Below are positions 8,844-17,853 of a stretch of 63,550 bases of DNA, piece after piece. The stretch is from Paraburkholderia dinghuensis (lineage in GTDB: Bacteria; Pseudomonadota; Gammaproteobacteria; Burkholderiales; Burkholderiaceae). The notes beneath the pieces were generated by a model. That model saw only the letters and a list, made by a program, of their open reading frames with translations. It searched no databases and had not been told where the DNA came from. Positions within the stretch are counted from its first letter, which is position 1. Each line of letters opens with the position of its first letter. The stretch spans positions 1 to 63,550 of the forward strand of contig NZ_RQIS01000006.1 in NCBI RefSeq assembly GCF_003837865.1. Direction: 5' to 3'. The translations under genes and the position numbers were made by a program.

Positions 8844-9245
8844 TCAGCGGCGCTCAGTAATCGGACCCTCGGCATTCACGCGCCCGACGGCAACGGCTGC
8901 GCCGCCGACGTTGATAGGGCCATGCACTACCAGATCGCCATGCACGATCAGTGGGCCGTGCACGGTCAGCGGGCCATAAAACGTGTTTTCTCCCCAGTGC
9001 CTGCTTGCAGCAGGATCGCCCGCGTAAATCCGTTCAATTGAAGCCGCCGTGATCGGCCCGTGGGCGTCGACGTCACCGGCGACCGTCAATGAGCCATCGA
9101 CGGTTAACGGCCCGCGAACGTCGAGCGACCCGGTGATGCTGAGCGGCCCCGTGCCAACGGGCTCGGCATACGCTGAAGCGAACAAAGTGGAGAAAGCAAG
9201 CAGAACCAGGCCTGCTGCGCTGCCTCGCATCAACTTCGATGTCAT
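8844..9245 (-). CDS. Small secreted beta-helix-like repeat protein
   Basis: The start at 9245 is chosen because a signal peptide begins there (M-T-S-K-L-M-R-G, then a hydrophobic stretch ending A-Y-A) with GAGG upstream; the open frame runs back to 9323. The 133-residue product is mostly a short periodic repeat of the form G-P-L-x-V-x-G (for example G-P-L-T-V-D-G-S-L-T-V and later G-P-L-T-V-H-G-P-L-I-V-H-G-D-L-V-V-H-G). The six-residue period is that of bactofilins and other beta-helix, polymer-forming proteins, but those are usually cytoplasmic or membrane-linked whereas this one is exported. A surface filament or matrix role is a guess. Confidence 0.65.
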   Translation of the reverse strand: MTSKLMRGSAAGLVLLAFSTLFASAYAEPVGTGPLSITGSLDVRGPLTVDGSLTVAGDVDAHGPITAASIERIYAGDPAASRHWGENTFYGPLTVHGPLIVHGDLVVHGPINVGGAAVAVGRVNAEGPITERR

Positions 9246-9294
9246 GGTGTTTCCGAGCCTCGCGATGAAGCCATTCACGTTGTCGGCTGGCGCA

Positions 9295-9513
9295 ACTCGC
9301 ATGCCCGTGCGCGACGACTTCACGTAACGCTTCGCGGCTCCCGATTTCCATTGCTGCGCGGGCGGTAAGACCTGCGCCCTTCCGCGCGTCTTCGAGCGCG
9401 CGCCGCATGGTCGAACCGGGCTCGCGCATCAGGAGCGGTTTGCCTGCGAATTCATTCAAAGTAATCGACGTGCACGCGGCGTAGCGGTGCGCTGTGTTGA
9501 CGAACGCAATCAC
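9295..9513 (-). pseudogene. LysR-type regulator, effector-domain fragment
   Basis: The minus-strand frame encodes about 73 residues of a LysR substrate-binding domain: P-V-I-A-F-V-N-T-A-H, then L-N-E-F-A-G-K-P-L-L-M-R-E-P-G-S-T-M-R-R and later S-R-E-A-L-R-E-V-V-A-H-G. This matches the usual motif stretch in the middle of the family's effector domain. No helix-turn-helix lies upstream and no C-terminal half lies downstream; the frame runs into unrelated sequence on both sides. It is the debris of a deleted gene squeezed between the beta-helix protein and the MFS transporter. Confidence 0.65.
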
Positions 9514-9610
9514 GGGACACGACCCGTAGGGTTGCGTGCAATAGCGCTCGTCTTCGAATGCTCGGGCCTTTCGGCGCTTTGGCCCGTCTGCCACGAGGCA
9601 TGAACCCGCG

Positions 9611-10873
9611 TCACAGGGCGTCGCGCTTGCCTTCGGTACCCGGCAGTTCGCCGGTGTGAAGATGCGCATCGCGCCGCATCGCGCGGATGGCCACGAACGC
9701 TGCGGCGAACCCCGAAGCGGCGCCCACGGCGAGCGCCCAGCGCGGGCCGCAATGATCGGCGATCCAGCCGACGATCGGCGCGCCGATGGGCGTGCCGCCG
9801 AGCGCCACCCCGAGGCGGATCGCCAGCACGCGTCCGCGCATCGCAGGCTCCGTCGAGAGCTGCATGAGGCTGTTGGTCGTCGTCGTGAGCGTCAGCGCCG
9901 CGATGCCGATGAGCACAAGCGCCGCGCCGAACCACGCGTAACCGGGCGCGACTGCTGCAAGCGCGCAGCCTGCGCCGAACACAATGGAGCCCGTGAGGAG
10001 CGAGCTGAAGCGCGGCATGCTGCGCCGCGCGCCGAAGAGCGCGCCGGTCACGGTGCCGACCGCCATCAGCGAGGAGAGCAGGCCGTAGCCGCTGGCATCG
10101 GTGTGAAAGACGCGTACGGCCATCGTCGAAATGAAGATCGGAAAGTTAAGGCCGAACGTGCCGATCAGCGCGAGCATGATGACAATCGCCTTGAGGTCGG
10201 GACGCGACCACACGTAGCGAAGACCCGCCGTCATGTTGCCGCGCGCGGGATGGGCGCGCTCGCGCACGCGGAGTTCCTGGGCGCGCAGGCGTGTGAGCGA
10301 GATCAGCACGGCGACGAACGACAGGCCGTTGAGCAGGAACGCCCACCCCACGCCCACCGACGCAATCACGACGCCGGCCACGGCAGGGCCGATCATGCGC
10401 GCTGCGTTGAACGAGGTGGAGTTGAGGGCGACGGCGTTCGACAGGTCGCCGTCTGCGACCAGTTCGGAGACGAAAGTCTGGCGCACCGGCGCGTCGAATG
10501 CTGCCGTGCAGCCGAACAGGAACGCGAACACGTAGACGTGCCACAACTGCACGACTCCCGTGACGGTCAACACGCCGAGAACGAGCGCGAGTGCGCCGAG
10601 CGTGGCCTGCGTGGTCATGAGCAGCTTGCGCTGGTTGAAATGATCGGCGGCGTAGCCGGACCACGGCAGGAACAGCAACTGCGGACCGAACTGCAGCCCC
10701 ATGACGATGCCCACCGCAGCCGCACTGTGGTGCGTGAGCCCCGTGAGGACGAGCCAGTCCTGCGCCGTGCGCTGCATCCACGTGCCGATGTTCGACACGA
10801 TCGCGCCGGTCGCCCACACGCGGTAGTTGAAGCTGCGCAGCGAACGAAAGACGCCGGCCGACGATGTGCTCAT
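9611..10873 (-). CDS. MFS exporter, EntS-like (MFS_3) family
   Basis: A 420-residue, roughly twelve-helix transporter. The N-terminus F-N-Y-R-V-W-A-T-G-A and W-M-Q-R-T-A-Q-D-W-L-V-L are typical of the DHA3/enterobactin-exporter branch of the major facilitator superfamily, which uses the proton gradient to expel siderophores or drugs. The C-terminus is a short charged cytosolic tail. It starts 13 bp after the stop of a MarR-family gene in the same direction, so the pair is almost certainly one operon controlled by that regulator. The substrate cannot be read from sequence. Confidence 0.85.
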   Translation of the reverse strand: MSTSSAGVFRSLRSFNYRVWATGAIVSNIGTWMQRTAQDWLVLTGLTHHSAAAVGIVMGLQFGPQLLFLPWSGYAADHFNQRKLLMTTQATLGALALVLGVLTVTGVVQLWHVYVFAFLFGCTAAFDAPVRQTFVSELVADGDLSNAVALNSTSFNAARMIGPAVAGVVIASVGVGWAFLLNGLSFVAVLISLTRLRAQELRVRERAHPARGNMTAGLRYVWSRPDLKAIVIMLALIGTFGLNFPIFISTMAVRVFHTDASGYGLLSSLMAVGTVTGALFGARRSMPRFSSLLTGSIVFGAGCALAAVAPGYAWFGAALVLIGIAALTLTTTTNSLMQLSTEPAMRGRVLAIRLGVALGGTPIGAPIVGWIADHCGPRWALAVGAASGFAAAFVAIRAMRRDAHLHTGELPGTEGKRDAL

Positions 10874-10886
10874 GCGGGGTCCTGTG

Positions 10887-11339
10887 TCAGTCGTCGACGA
10901 GTCGCTGAAGCAGGTCCAGCGCAGCCGCGAGTTCCCGCTGTTCGTCCTCGTTCAGGCGTGCCTCGATCGTGCGCGAGAGCCAGTCCTGGCGCTTCGCCCG
11001 GCCTTCGCGTAACCACTTGGCGCACGCGTCGGTGAGCGACCAGAGGGTCTGGCGACCGTCGTCCGGATCGGGCGCGCCGCTCAGCAGGCCCGCGCCGTCA
11101 AGCTGCGCGATCACCGCGCCCATCGATTGCGGACGCATGCCCTCGGCGCGCGCGAGACTCGATACGGTGCCCGATCCCTCGCGTTCGAGGCGGACAAGTA
11201 CCGCGATTTGTGATGGCGTGAACTCGCCGGGGTTCGCTTGCTCACGAAGGCGGCGTCGGATCTTGCCCATCAGGGCTCGAATTTCGCTGGCGAGCTGGGC
11301 GGAAAGGTCGGCTTCGGTCGGGACGTTGCGGCGGGTCAT
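10887..11339 (-). CDS. MarR-family transcriptional regulator
   Basis: A 150-residue winged-helix protein. The DNA-binding core is visible as F-T-P-S-Q-I-A-V-L, T-V-S-S-L-A-R-A-E-G-M-R-P-Q-S-M-G, and the wing region with D-P-D-D-G-R-Q, all standard MarR features. It is the first gene of a two-gene operon with the MFS exporter. An inverted repeat sits immediately upstream of its start, as expected for autorepression released by a small molecule that the exporter may also carry. Confidence 0.87.
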   Translation of the reverse strand: MTRRNVPTEADLSAQLASEIRALMGKIRRRLREQANPGEFTPSQIAVLVRLEREGSGTVSSLARAEGMRPQSMGAVIAQLDGAGLLSGAPDPDDGRQTLWSLTDACAKWLREGRAKRQDWLSRTIEARLNEDEQRELAAALDLLQRLVDD

Positions 11340-11355
11340 GGCCGCATTGTAGGAG

Positions 11356-11389
11356 ATGTGAAGGTTAACTTCAAAGTTTTACTTCACAT
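11356..11389. promoter_or_regulatory. Probable MarR operator upstream of the marR-MFS operon
   Basis: Perfect 8-bp arms ATGTGAAG (11356-11363) and CTTCACAT (11382-11389) flank an AT-rich centre that contains GTTAAC and further ACTTCA-type repeats. It begins 17 bp upstream of the marR start codon. Placement and symmetry fit a site for the adjacent MarR protein; binding is inferred. Confidence 0.6.
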
Positions 11390-11562
11390 GTCGACCAGGT
11401 TTTGGTCGGCGCCTTCGCGGGGCCGTCTTGCGCGGGCGAGATAAGATCGGCGCGACAGCGGAGCGGCGCTAACCGGACCGCTCATCGCCTCCAGGACCCG
11501 CGCCTTGTGCTGTCACCGTGACGCTTGCCGCGGCGCGGCGCGCGAGGTCGTGCCGAGTCGTG

Positions 11563-12387
11563 TTATTGGCCGGCGCTGAAAAGCTCGTTGATCTGCGCGC
11601 CTGCTGCGGCGCCCTCAAAGCCATCGAAGCGGCCTTCGGCCAGCGACTGGGCAGCACGCATGAATCCGCCCCACGCGGCGCGCGCCAACGCGCCGCCCAC
11701 GCTCACGCGTCGCACGCCGAGCGCCGCGAGATCCGCGAGCGTCAGTGTCGATACCCAGCCCACGAGCACGTTGACCGGTTTCGGTGCGACGGCGGCCACC
11801 ACAGCCGAAATCTGCTCACGCGTCTGGATGCCGGGGGCGTAAAGGCAATCGGCGCCTGCGTCCGCGTAGGCGACGAGACGCCGGATTGCATCGTCGAGAT
11901 CGGGCTTGCCTGCGAAAAAATTCTCCGCGCGCGCGACGAGAACCGTGTCGCCGCCGTGCGCGTCGATCGCGTGGCGCGCGGCCTTGATTCGTTCGACCGC
12001 CACTTCGATCGGGAACAGCGGCGCCGACTTGTCGCCGGTCGAGTCCTCGACGGAGAGACCCGCAATGCCCGTTTCGACCGCCAGGCCCACGCTTTGCGCG
12101 AGCGCTTCGGGGTCCGCGCCGAAGCCATTTTCGAAGTCGGCGTTCACTGGCAGATCCGTCGCACACACGATGGCGCGCAAATGGGCGAGAACCGACTCGC
12201 GGGTGACGGCGTTGTCGGCGTGGCCCGTGGACCACGCGAAGCCTGCGCTGGTGGTGGCGAGCGCCTTGAAGCCGAGGCCCTGCAGATAGCGGGCGCTGCC
12301 GGCGTCCCATGGATTGGGCAGCATGAAACAACCGGAGTCGTGAAGCGCGCGGAACGTCGAGCGTTTTTCGGCGGTGGTTTGAGGCAT
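11563..12387 (-). CDS. Isocitrate lyase/PEP mutase superfamily enzyme
   Basis: A 274-residue TIM-barrel protein. It begins with the F-R-A-L-H-D and L-P-N-P-W-D-A-G-S-A-R-Y signature seen in the carboxyphosphonoenolpyruvate mutase-like branch, followed by A-T-T-S-A-G-F-A-W-S, D-F-E-N-G-F-G, S-V-E-D-S-T-G-D and V-A-R-A-E-N-F. These supply the Mg2+ and substrate contacts of the fold. The branch includes oxaloacetate decarboxylases and methylisocitrate/dimethylmalate lyases, so C-C bond cleavage of a 2-oxo or hydroxy acid is likely. The catalytic lyase K-K-C-G-H motif of true isocitrate lyases is absent. It stands alone; the next gene is divergent. Confidence 0.75.
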   Translation of the reverse strand: MPQTTAEKRSTFRALHDSGCFMLPNPWDAGSARYLQGLGFKALATTSAGFAWSTGHADNAVTRESVLAHLRAIVCATDLPVNADFENGFGADPEALAQSVGLAVETGIAGLSVEDSTGDKSAPLFPIEVAVERIKAARHAIDAHGGDTVLVARAENFFAGKPDLDDAIRRLVAYADAGADCLYAPGIQTREQISAVVAAVAPKPVNVLVGWVSTLTLADLAALGVRRVSVGGALARAAWGGFMRAAQSLAEGRFDGFEGAAAGAQINELFSAGQ

Positions 12388-12931
12388 GGGGCGGCTCCTT
12401 GTGGAGTAGGGGGCGTGCGAGGGTTAGGGCCGTTCACAGGATAAACGCGGAATCTTTCTTTCGTAGTTGACCAGAAATTGTGCGGCGCAGTGAAAATCGC
12501 GGCACACAAATTGCTGCCGAACGTAAGAGGGAAAACTGCAGCGAAGAGCGGTTCGTCCGTGCTACGGGCGTTTCTAACGCATACCTAAATAACGAACGTG
12601 ACCGGTTCTTACGTGCCGTCGATGCATTGCCGGAAAAAATTCCGAATGTGCGGAGGGTAATAACGACACGGCTGAGTAGAGGCGTATGCTAGAAAACATC
12701 TGGTATCCATACTTATTCATAACACCATACGAGGAGACGCGAAGGACAGAACGAAATCAAGTTTCGCCCGGTTGCCGAATCGGGTTCTTGGCGGAGAGCA
12801 AGTAGAAAATCGCTTCCGCTTGTTCCGGCGAGATCATCACACCGGCAATTCGACACACTTTCGTGAATTGCCGGAGCCGCTCGCCGTGAGAGTTGTCGAT
12901 AAATGTATCGCCCTTGTTCTGGAGGTGCGAA
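12388..12931. other. Divergent intergenic region, no gene supported
   Basis: About 540 bp between the PEP-mutase-like gene (minus) and the MHS transporter (plus). It is more AT-rich in its middle than its neighbours. A minus frame ending at 12757 looks protein-like near its end but has no usable start outside the transporter gene. Promoters for both flanking genes must lie here. Confidence 0.4.
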
Positions 12932-14308
12932 ATGGCTGCCGACCTATCAGGAGCCGGAACGGCCCGCCTGTCGGAGGAAGAAGCCCAACGCCAGTTGCGC
13001 CGCGCAGTAGTTGCCAGCACGATCGGCACGACGATCGAATGGTACGACTTCTTTCTCTACAGCATCGTGACGGGCCTCGTCTTTGCGAAGTTGTATTTCC
13101 CTCAATCAGACCCGCTCGTTGGTACGCTGCAGGCCTTTCTGATCTACGCCGTCGGCTTTGTCGCGCGACCGGTTGGCGCCGCTATTTTCGGCCACTATGG
13201 CGATCGAGTCGGCCGCAAGGCCACGCTGATCGTGACGCTGCTATTGATGGGCCTCGCCACGTTTGCCGTGGCTTTCGTTCCGACGTACGCGACGATCGGG
13301 ATTTGGGGTGCCGTCCTGCTCACCGTGCTGCGTTTCATCCAGGGTGTCGGTGTCGGCGGCGAGTGGGGTGGTTCAGTGTTGATGTCGATGGAATGGGCGC
13401 GAACCAACAAGCATCGCGGTTTTGTCGCTTCCTGGCCGCAGTTCGGCGTACCGGCGGGGCTGTTCCTTGCGAACCTTGCGGTGCTCGCGACGAGCGAATT
13501 CTCCGGCGGCCATTTTTTGGCCTGGGCGTGGCGTGTGCCGTTCTTCCTCAGCATCGTCCTCGTCGCAATCGGGCTTTATATCCGGTTGAATATCCTCGAG
13601 ACACCGGTCTTCGCGAAGCTGCTCGCCGAGCGCAAGATCGAGAAGACACCGATGCTCGAGGTGATACGCCGCCAGCCGAAAGACATTCTTCTTTCGGCGT
13701 TCGTCCGTATGGCGGAGCAGGCGCCGTTCTACATTTTCACCGCCTTCGTGTTCACCTATGGCGTCACGACGCTCGGTGTATCGCGCGACCTTCTGCTGAT
13801 GGCCGTGCTCGCGGCTGCGGTGGTGGAGTTCTTTACGATCCCGTTCTTCGGCCACATGTCCGATCTGATCGGACGTAAGCGGATGTACATGATCGGCGCA
13901 GCTTGCGTCGGTGTGGTCGGCTTCGTCTATTTCACCATGATGGACACCCGGCATCCTGTGTGGATTTTCGCGGCCATCGTGCTTTCGCTGGTACCGCACG
14001 CGATGGTGTATGGCCCGCAGGCCGCCTTTATTGCCGAGTCGTTCACGGGGCGGATGCGCTACAGCGGCGCATCGCTTGGCTATCAACTGGCCTCCGTCAT
14101 CGCTGGCGGACCCGCACCGTTGATCGCGACCGCGCTCTATGCCTACTACCGGTCTGGCTATGCGATCGCGGCGTATATCCTGCTGTGTGCGGTGATCAGC
14201 CTGTTTGCCGCCTGGCGTATGGGCGACTACACGAACAAGGATATTTCGCAGGAATACGACGAGGCACATGCATTCGGCGAAAGTGGACATGCTTCGCGGC
14301 CGGCATGA
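12932..14308 (+). CDS. MHS-family (metabolite:H+ symporter) MFS transporter
   Basis: A 458-residue, twelve-helix importer. The start at 12932 is supported by a near-perfect GGAGGTG eight bases upstream; the open frame begins earlier at 12893. The MHS hallmarks are T-T-I-E-W-Y-D-F-F-L-Y in the first helix, G-H-Y-G-D-R-V-G-R-K between helices 2 and 3, and G-V-G-V-G-G-E-W-G-G. Members carry dicarboxylates, shikimate, alpha-ketoglutarate, proline/betaine and similar organic acids. The substrate is unresolved; the divergent neighbour, a PEP-mutase/lyase-family enzyme, makes an organic acid plausible. Confidence 0.87.
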   Translation: MAADLSGAGTARLSEEEAQRQLRRAVVASTIGTTIEWYDFFLYSIVTGLVFAKLYFPQSDPLVGTLQAFLIYAVGFVARPVGAAIFGHYGDRVGRKATLIVTLLLMGLATFAVAFVPTYATIGIWGAVLLTVLRFIQGVGVGGEWGGSVLMSMEWARTNKHRGFVASWPQFGVPAGLFLANLAVLATSEFSGGHFLAWAWRVPFFLSIVLVAIGLYIRLNILETPVFAKLLAERKIEKTPMLEVIRRQPKDILLSAFVRMAEQAPFYIFTAFVFTYGVTTLGVSRDLLLMAVLAAAVVEFFTIPFFGHMSDLIGRKRMYMIGAACVGVVGFVYFTMMDTRHPVWIFAAIVLSLVPHAMVYGPQAAFIAESFTGRMRYSGASLGYQLASVIAGGPAPLIATALYAYYRSGYAIAAYILLCAVISLFAAWRMGDYTNKDISQEYDEAHAFGESGHASRPA

Positions 14309-14413
14309 TCGGTCTCGTTGCGACAAGCGCAGGCCGACACATCCGGTGGCTGATGCGGCCACGCTTCAGCATGCCGATAAGGCATCCGGACAAGCCCTGA
14401 TAAACCGTGTCCC
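14309..14413. other. Intergenic region downstream of the MHS transporter
   Basis: No gene is supported here; a terminator-like hairpin and a palindrome follow before the quinoprotein cluster. Confidence 0.4.
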
Positions 14414-14444
14414 GGCGCGGTGGCGCATGAATGTCCACCGCGCC
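14414..14444 (+). terminator. Hairpin between the MHS transporter and the quinoprotein cluster
   Basis: Ten-base perfect arms GGCGCGGTGG and CCACCGCGCC enclose an 11-base loop. It lies about 105 bp after the transporter stop and before the next promoter region. It lacks a T-tract (C-rich sequence follows), so termination is likely but not certain. Confidence 0.45.
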
Positions 14445-14488
14445 GCCCCCCGCAGTGCAACCCGTTGACGGTCCCGATGCCCGTTAAA

Positions 14489-14500
14489 GCACTGCAGTGC
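14489..14500. promoter_or_regulatory. Perfect palindrome upstream of the quinoprotein cluster
   Basis: GCACTGCAGTGC is a perfect 12-bp palindrome about 135 bp before the first gene, followed within a few bases by a second imperfect one, GTGCTGCGCTGCAC. The spacing resembles a regulator site; the cognate regulator is not identified. Confidence 0.35.
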
Positions 14501-14634
14501 ACCGTGCTGCGCTGCACATCCGATTCCGTGTACTGCTGGTATTAACCGGCCCGATGAACTACTTTCATTGAGGCGCAGCGCTTGCCGACGAAAAATCCGA
14601 TCTAAAACGCGAATCCAGAACGGAGAACAACAAC

Positions 14635-15696
14635 ATGCTGGCGACACAATTCCCAATCAGGAAGCCGGTGAAGTTGATCGCGATTGCAGCCGTGTTTGCA
14701 GCCCCATTTGAATTGGCCGTTTCTGGCGCCCATGCCGCCACGCCGACCGCCTACGTGACGAGCGAGACAGCGGGCGTCGGCGTGATCGATCTGGATCAGA
14801 TGAGCCTTGCGAAGACCTTTCCTGTTGGCGCCGATGGCCCGCGCGGACTGAGTCTGAACGCGGACGGCACCCGGCTTCTGCTGGCCAATAAAAATACCGG
14901 CGATCTCGCCGTGATCGACACGCAGACCGGCAAGGTCGTGGAGCGCGTGAAGATCGGCAAGAACCCTGAATATGTGCGTGTGCACAACGGGTACGCGTAC
15001 GTGACCTATGAACCCGGTCAGGCAGGCGGGAAGCCGGGCGCGGACGACGACGACAACGCCCTGCCCGCGGAAATCGCCATCATCGACGAGAAAACCTGGC
15101 GCGTGATCCGCTCCGTGAAGAGCGGGCACGAAACGGAAGGTGTCGAGTTTTCCCGCGACGGCACTACGATGCTCGTGACCAATGAAGGCGACGACACGCT
15201 CTCGGTGTACGACGCGAACACCGGCGCGCCGTTGAGGACGGTGCCGCTCCCCGCAGGTGGGCGTCCGCGCGGCATCAAGGCGTCGCCGGATGGCAGCCAG
15301 TACGTGGTGACGCTCGAATCTTCGAACCGGTTCGTCGTGCTCGACGCTCACGACTTCCACGTGGTAACTACCGTCGATACGAAGCTCGGGCCCTATGGCG
15401 TTGCGTTCGATCCAGCCGGCAAGCGCCTGTTCGTCGCTGCCGCTCGTGACGCGACGCTGCAGGTGTTCGATGCGCACAACTACGCACACCTTGCCGATGT
15501 GCCGGTCGGGAAGCGTTGCTGGCATTTCAGCTTCACGCCGGACGGCGCGCGCCTGTTGCTCGCGTGCGGCCGCTCGAACGCCGTCTATGTGGTCGACGCG
15601 CAGACTTATCAAACGCTTCAGCAGATCGGCGACTTGCCGCTCGCGTGGGGCATCGTCACCTGGCCGACCAGTGCGGGGTCGATCGAATCGCGCTGA
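14635..15696 (+). CDS. Periplasmic YVTN-type beta-propeller protein of a PQQ catabolism cluster
   Basis: A 353-residue exported protein starting at ATG 14635 behind GGAG. A signal peptide ends near G-A-H-A-A. The rest is a row of about 42-residue blades with repeats such as G-P-R-G-L-S-L-N-A-D-G-T-R-L-L-L-A-N, V-T-N-E-G-D-D-T-L-S-V-Y-D and G-K-R-L-F-V-A-A. This matches the family of beta-propellers that accompany PQQ-dependent alcohol oxidation genes. It may scaffold or protect the quinoprotein; no enzymatic residues are known for the family. The PQQ dehydrogenase follows in the same direction after about 420 bp. Confidence 0.8.
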   Translation: MLATQFPIRKPVKLIAIAAVFAAPFELAVSGAHAATPTAYVTSETAGVGVIDLDQMSLAKTFPVGADGPRGLSLNADGTRLLLANKNTGDLAVIDTQTGKVVERVKIGKNPEYVRVHNGYAYVTYEPGQAGGKPGADDDDNALPAEIAIIDEKTWRVIRSVKSGHETEGVEFSRDGTTMLVTNEGDDTLSVYDANTGAPLRTVPLPAGGRPRGIKASPDGSQYVVTLESSNRFVVLDAHDFHVVTTVDTKLGPYGVAFDPAGKRLFVAAARDATLQVFDAHNYAHLADVPVGKRCWHFSFTPDGARLLLACGRSNAVYVVDAQTYQTLQQIGDLPLAWGIVTWPTSAGSIESR

Positions 15697-16119
15697 GCGG
15701 CGGTGTCGACGCATCGTAGCCGGAGTGTGATGGCCGCGCTCGCCGTCGGGTTCGTGAGGTCGGCTGCCGTTGACGTCGAATTGCGTTCGGTACCGCACAC
15801 AACGACGCATTGCGTTGCCGCTCTAGCCACTGCACCCGTAGAGACAACGTTACGAATCGCGCAATACTGTCTGGAATATTAGTGCCGTGTGGCCTACGCT
15901 AAAAAGGTCCGCCTCTACGGCCTGACCGCGCTGGGCGGCTGCCGGTCCTGATTCAACCGCTTTACCAACCACGTCGATATTCAAAGGTTTGCAATCGTGC
16001 GCGCTCTGCTCGGAGCGCATCCGGCAGGGTTGTGCCATCCCGCATTCGACGCTTCCGGCGAGGCAGGCGGCGTCGCATTCGCGAGACGAACATCATGGGC
16101 AAAAGAACAGGAGACACTC
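15697..16119. other. Intergenic region before the PQQ dehydrogenase gene
   Basis: About 420 bp without a supported gene. The dehydrogenase reading frame is open back to 15997, but the good ribosome binding site and signal peptide begin at 16120. The length suggests the dehydrogenase has its own promoter. Confidence 0.4.
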
Positions 16120-17853
16120 ATGCATTCATCCCGCGGTACCCTTTTCGCCTGTATTCCGATCGTCGCGTTGATGCTTGCGGCGTCCGTTGCCCTTGGCGCG
16201 GATGAAGTGCAAGGCGGCGCGACGACCACAGCAGCGCCGATGCCGGACGTGCTTGCGCCTGTGACCCAGGCGCAGCTCGACGGGGCGGCACACAATTCCA
16301 TCGACTGGCTTCACTCGAACGGCTCCTACGACCAGACGCGTTACTTCCCCGGCACGCAGATCAATACGGCGAATGTCGCGAAGTTGCGGCCGGCTTTCAT
16401 CGTGCAGACCGCCGTCAACGAATCGATGGAAACCGCGCCGATCGTTTCGAACGGCATCATGTTCATCACGACGTCGTTCAATAACGTGTATGCCGTGGAC
16501 GCGGCGGATGGTAAGGAGTTCTGGCATTACAAACACAAGATGGGGCCGGTCACGACTTTCTGCTGCGGTCCGAACAACCGTGGCGTAGCGATATCGGGCG
16601 ATCGCCTGTTCATGGGCACACTCGATTCGAAGCTCGTCGCGCTCGACGCGAAAACCGGCAAGCTGCTGTGGGAAAGCCAGATCGGTGACCCGGAGCAGGG
16701 CTACTCGGAGACGATGGCGCCGACGGTCGTCGACGACAAGGTGCTGATCGGTACCAACGGTGGCGAGTACGGGATTCGCGGATTCGTCAAAGCGTTTAAC
16801 GCGGCGGACGGGAAACTGCTGTGGACGTTCTACACGATTCCGGATTCCGGGCAAGAAGGCGTGTGGGCGACCAAGGATGCCACGGGCCGCGACCTGAAGC
16901 GCAACATTGACGCCGAGAAAAAACAGCTCGCCGACAAAGGCGGCGATTTCTACAAGACGCTTGGCGGTGGCGTATGGATGGCGCCTGCTGTCGACCGTAA
17001 AACGCACACCGTGTTTTTCGCGGTCGGCAATCCGTCGCCGGACCTGTATGGCGCGGTCCGTCCTGGCGACAATCTGTACACGGATTCGCTCGTTGCGATC
17101 GATCTCGATTCGGGCAAGTACAAGTGGCATTACCAGTACGTTCCGCATGACGTATGGGATCTCGACGCAGCCAGTCCGCCGATCCTCGTCGACGTTCGCG
17201 ATGCGTCGGGCAAGATGGTTCCGGCCGTGATCGAAGGCGGCAAGACCGGGCACGTGTATGTCCACGACCGCGCCACCGGCAAGCTGATCCGCTTCTCGCA
17301 GGCGATGATCCCGCAGGAGAACATGTGGGTGCTGCCGACCGCCGAGGGCGCGCGGATGTTGCCGGGTGCGAACGGCGGCGTGGAATGGTCGCCGATGGCG
17401 TTCTCGCCGAAGACGCGTCTCGCGTATGCCGCGAACCTGCACCAGCCGATGACCTATCAGGTCGAGGAGGCCGCATATCCGGGCGGCAGCAAGCTATGGC
17501 TCGGCGGTGCGTTCAAGACGATCCCGACTGAACAGCAATGGGGCAGGCTGGTCGCGGTGAACGTCGACACCGGCAAGATCGCGTGGGCGTACAAAACCGA
17601 TCAACCCTTGATCGGCGGCGTGCTCGCGACGGCAGGCGGGCTCGTGTTCAATGGCGAGGGCAATGGCCTGTTCCGTGCATTCGATGCATCCAACGGCAAG
17701 AAGCTCTGGGAATTCCAGTGCGGTGCGGGCGTTAATGCGCCAGCGGTGTCGTACATGGATCACGGCAAGCAATACGTCGCGGTGGCTGCAGGCGGAAACA
17801 CGCAGCTCGACTTCAAGCGGGGCAACACGGTCGTGGTCTTCGCGCTTCCGTGA
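16120..17853 (+). CDS. PQQ-dependent alcohol dehydrogenase (quinoprotein, lanthanide-type motif)
   Basis: A 577-residue periplasmic eight-bladed propeller that oxidises primary alcohols with PQQ. ATG 16120 is chosen for its AGGAGA site and a signal peptide ending L-G-A. It has the vicinal cysteines C148-C149 in F-C-C-G-P-N-N-R-G that stack on PQQ, the W-motif blades (for example D-G-K-L-L-W-T-F), and the catalytic segment H-D-V-W-D-L-D with Asp347 as base. Two residues later Asp349 occupies the position that, in XoxF and related enzymes, marks lanthanide rather than calcium use. There is no fused haem domain; the gene overlaps a separate cytochrome c by four bases. No PQQ biosynthesis genes are in the window. 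Confidence 0.88.
   Translation: MHSSRGTLFACIPIVALMLAASVALGADEVQGGATTTAAPMPDVLAPVTQAQLDGAAHNSIDWLHSNGSYDQTRYFPGTQINTANVAKLRPAFIVQTAVNESMETAPIVSNGIMFITTSFNNVYAVDAADGKEFWHYKHKMGPVTTFCCGPNNRGVAISGDRLFMGTLDSKLVALDAKTGKLLWESQIGDPEQGYSETMAPTVVDDKVLIGTNGGEYGIRGFVKAFNAADGKLLWTFYTIPDSGQEGVWATKDATGRDLKRNIDAEKKQLADKGGDFYKTLGGGVWMAPAVDRKTHTVFFAVGNPSPDLYGAVRPGDNLYTDSLVAIDLDSGKYKWHYQYVPHDVWDLDAASPPILVDVRDASGKMVPAVIEGGKTGHVYVHDRATGKLIRFSQAMIPQENMWVLPTAEGARMLPGANGGVEWSPMAFSPKTRLAYAANLHQPMTYQVEEAAYPGGSKLWLGGAFKTIPTEQQWGRLVAVNVDTGKIAWAYKTDQPLIGGVLATAGGLVFNGEGNGLFRAFDASNGKKLWEFQCGAGVNAPAVSYMDHGKQYVAVAAGGNTQLDFKRGNTVVVFALP

Noticed and set aside
9656..11035. 459-codon open frame on the plus strand
   Set aside because: It is antisense to the MFS and MarR genes, with Arg/Ala/His-rich composition typical of a high-GC shadow frame and no start signal.
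12757..13029. Minus-strand frame with a protein-like C-terminal part
   Set aside because: Its only start lies inside the MHS transporter gene, there is no ribosome binding site, and no family is recognised.
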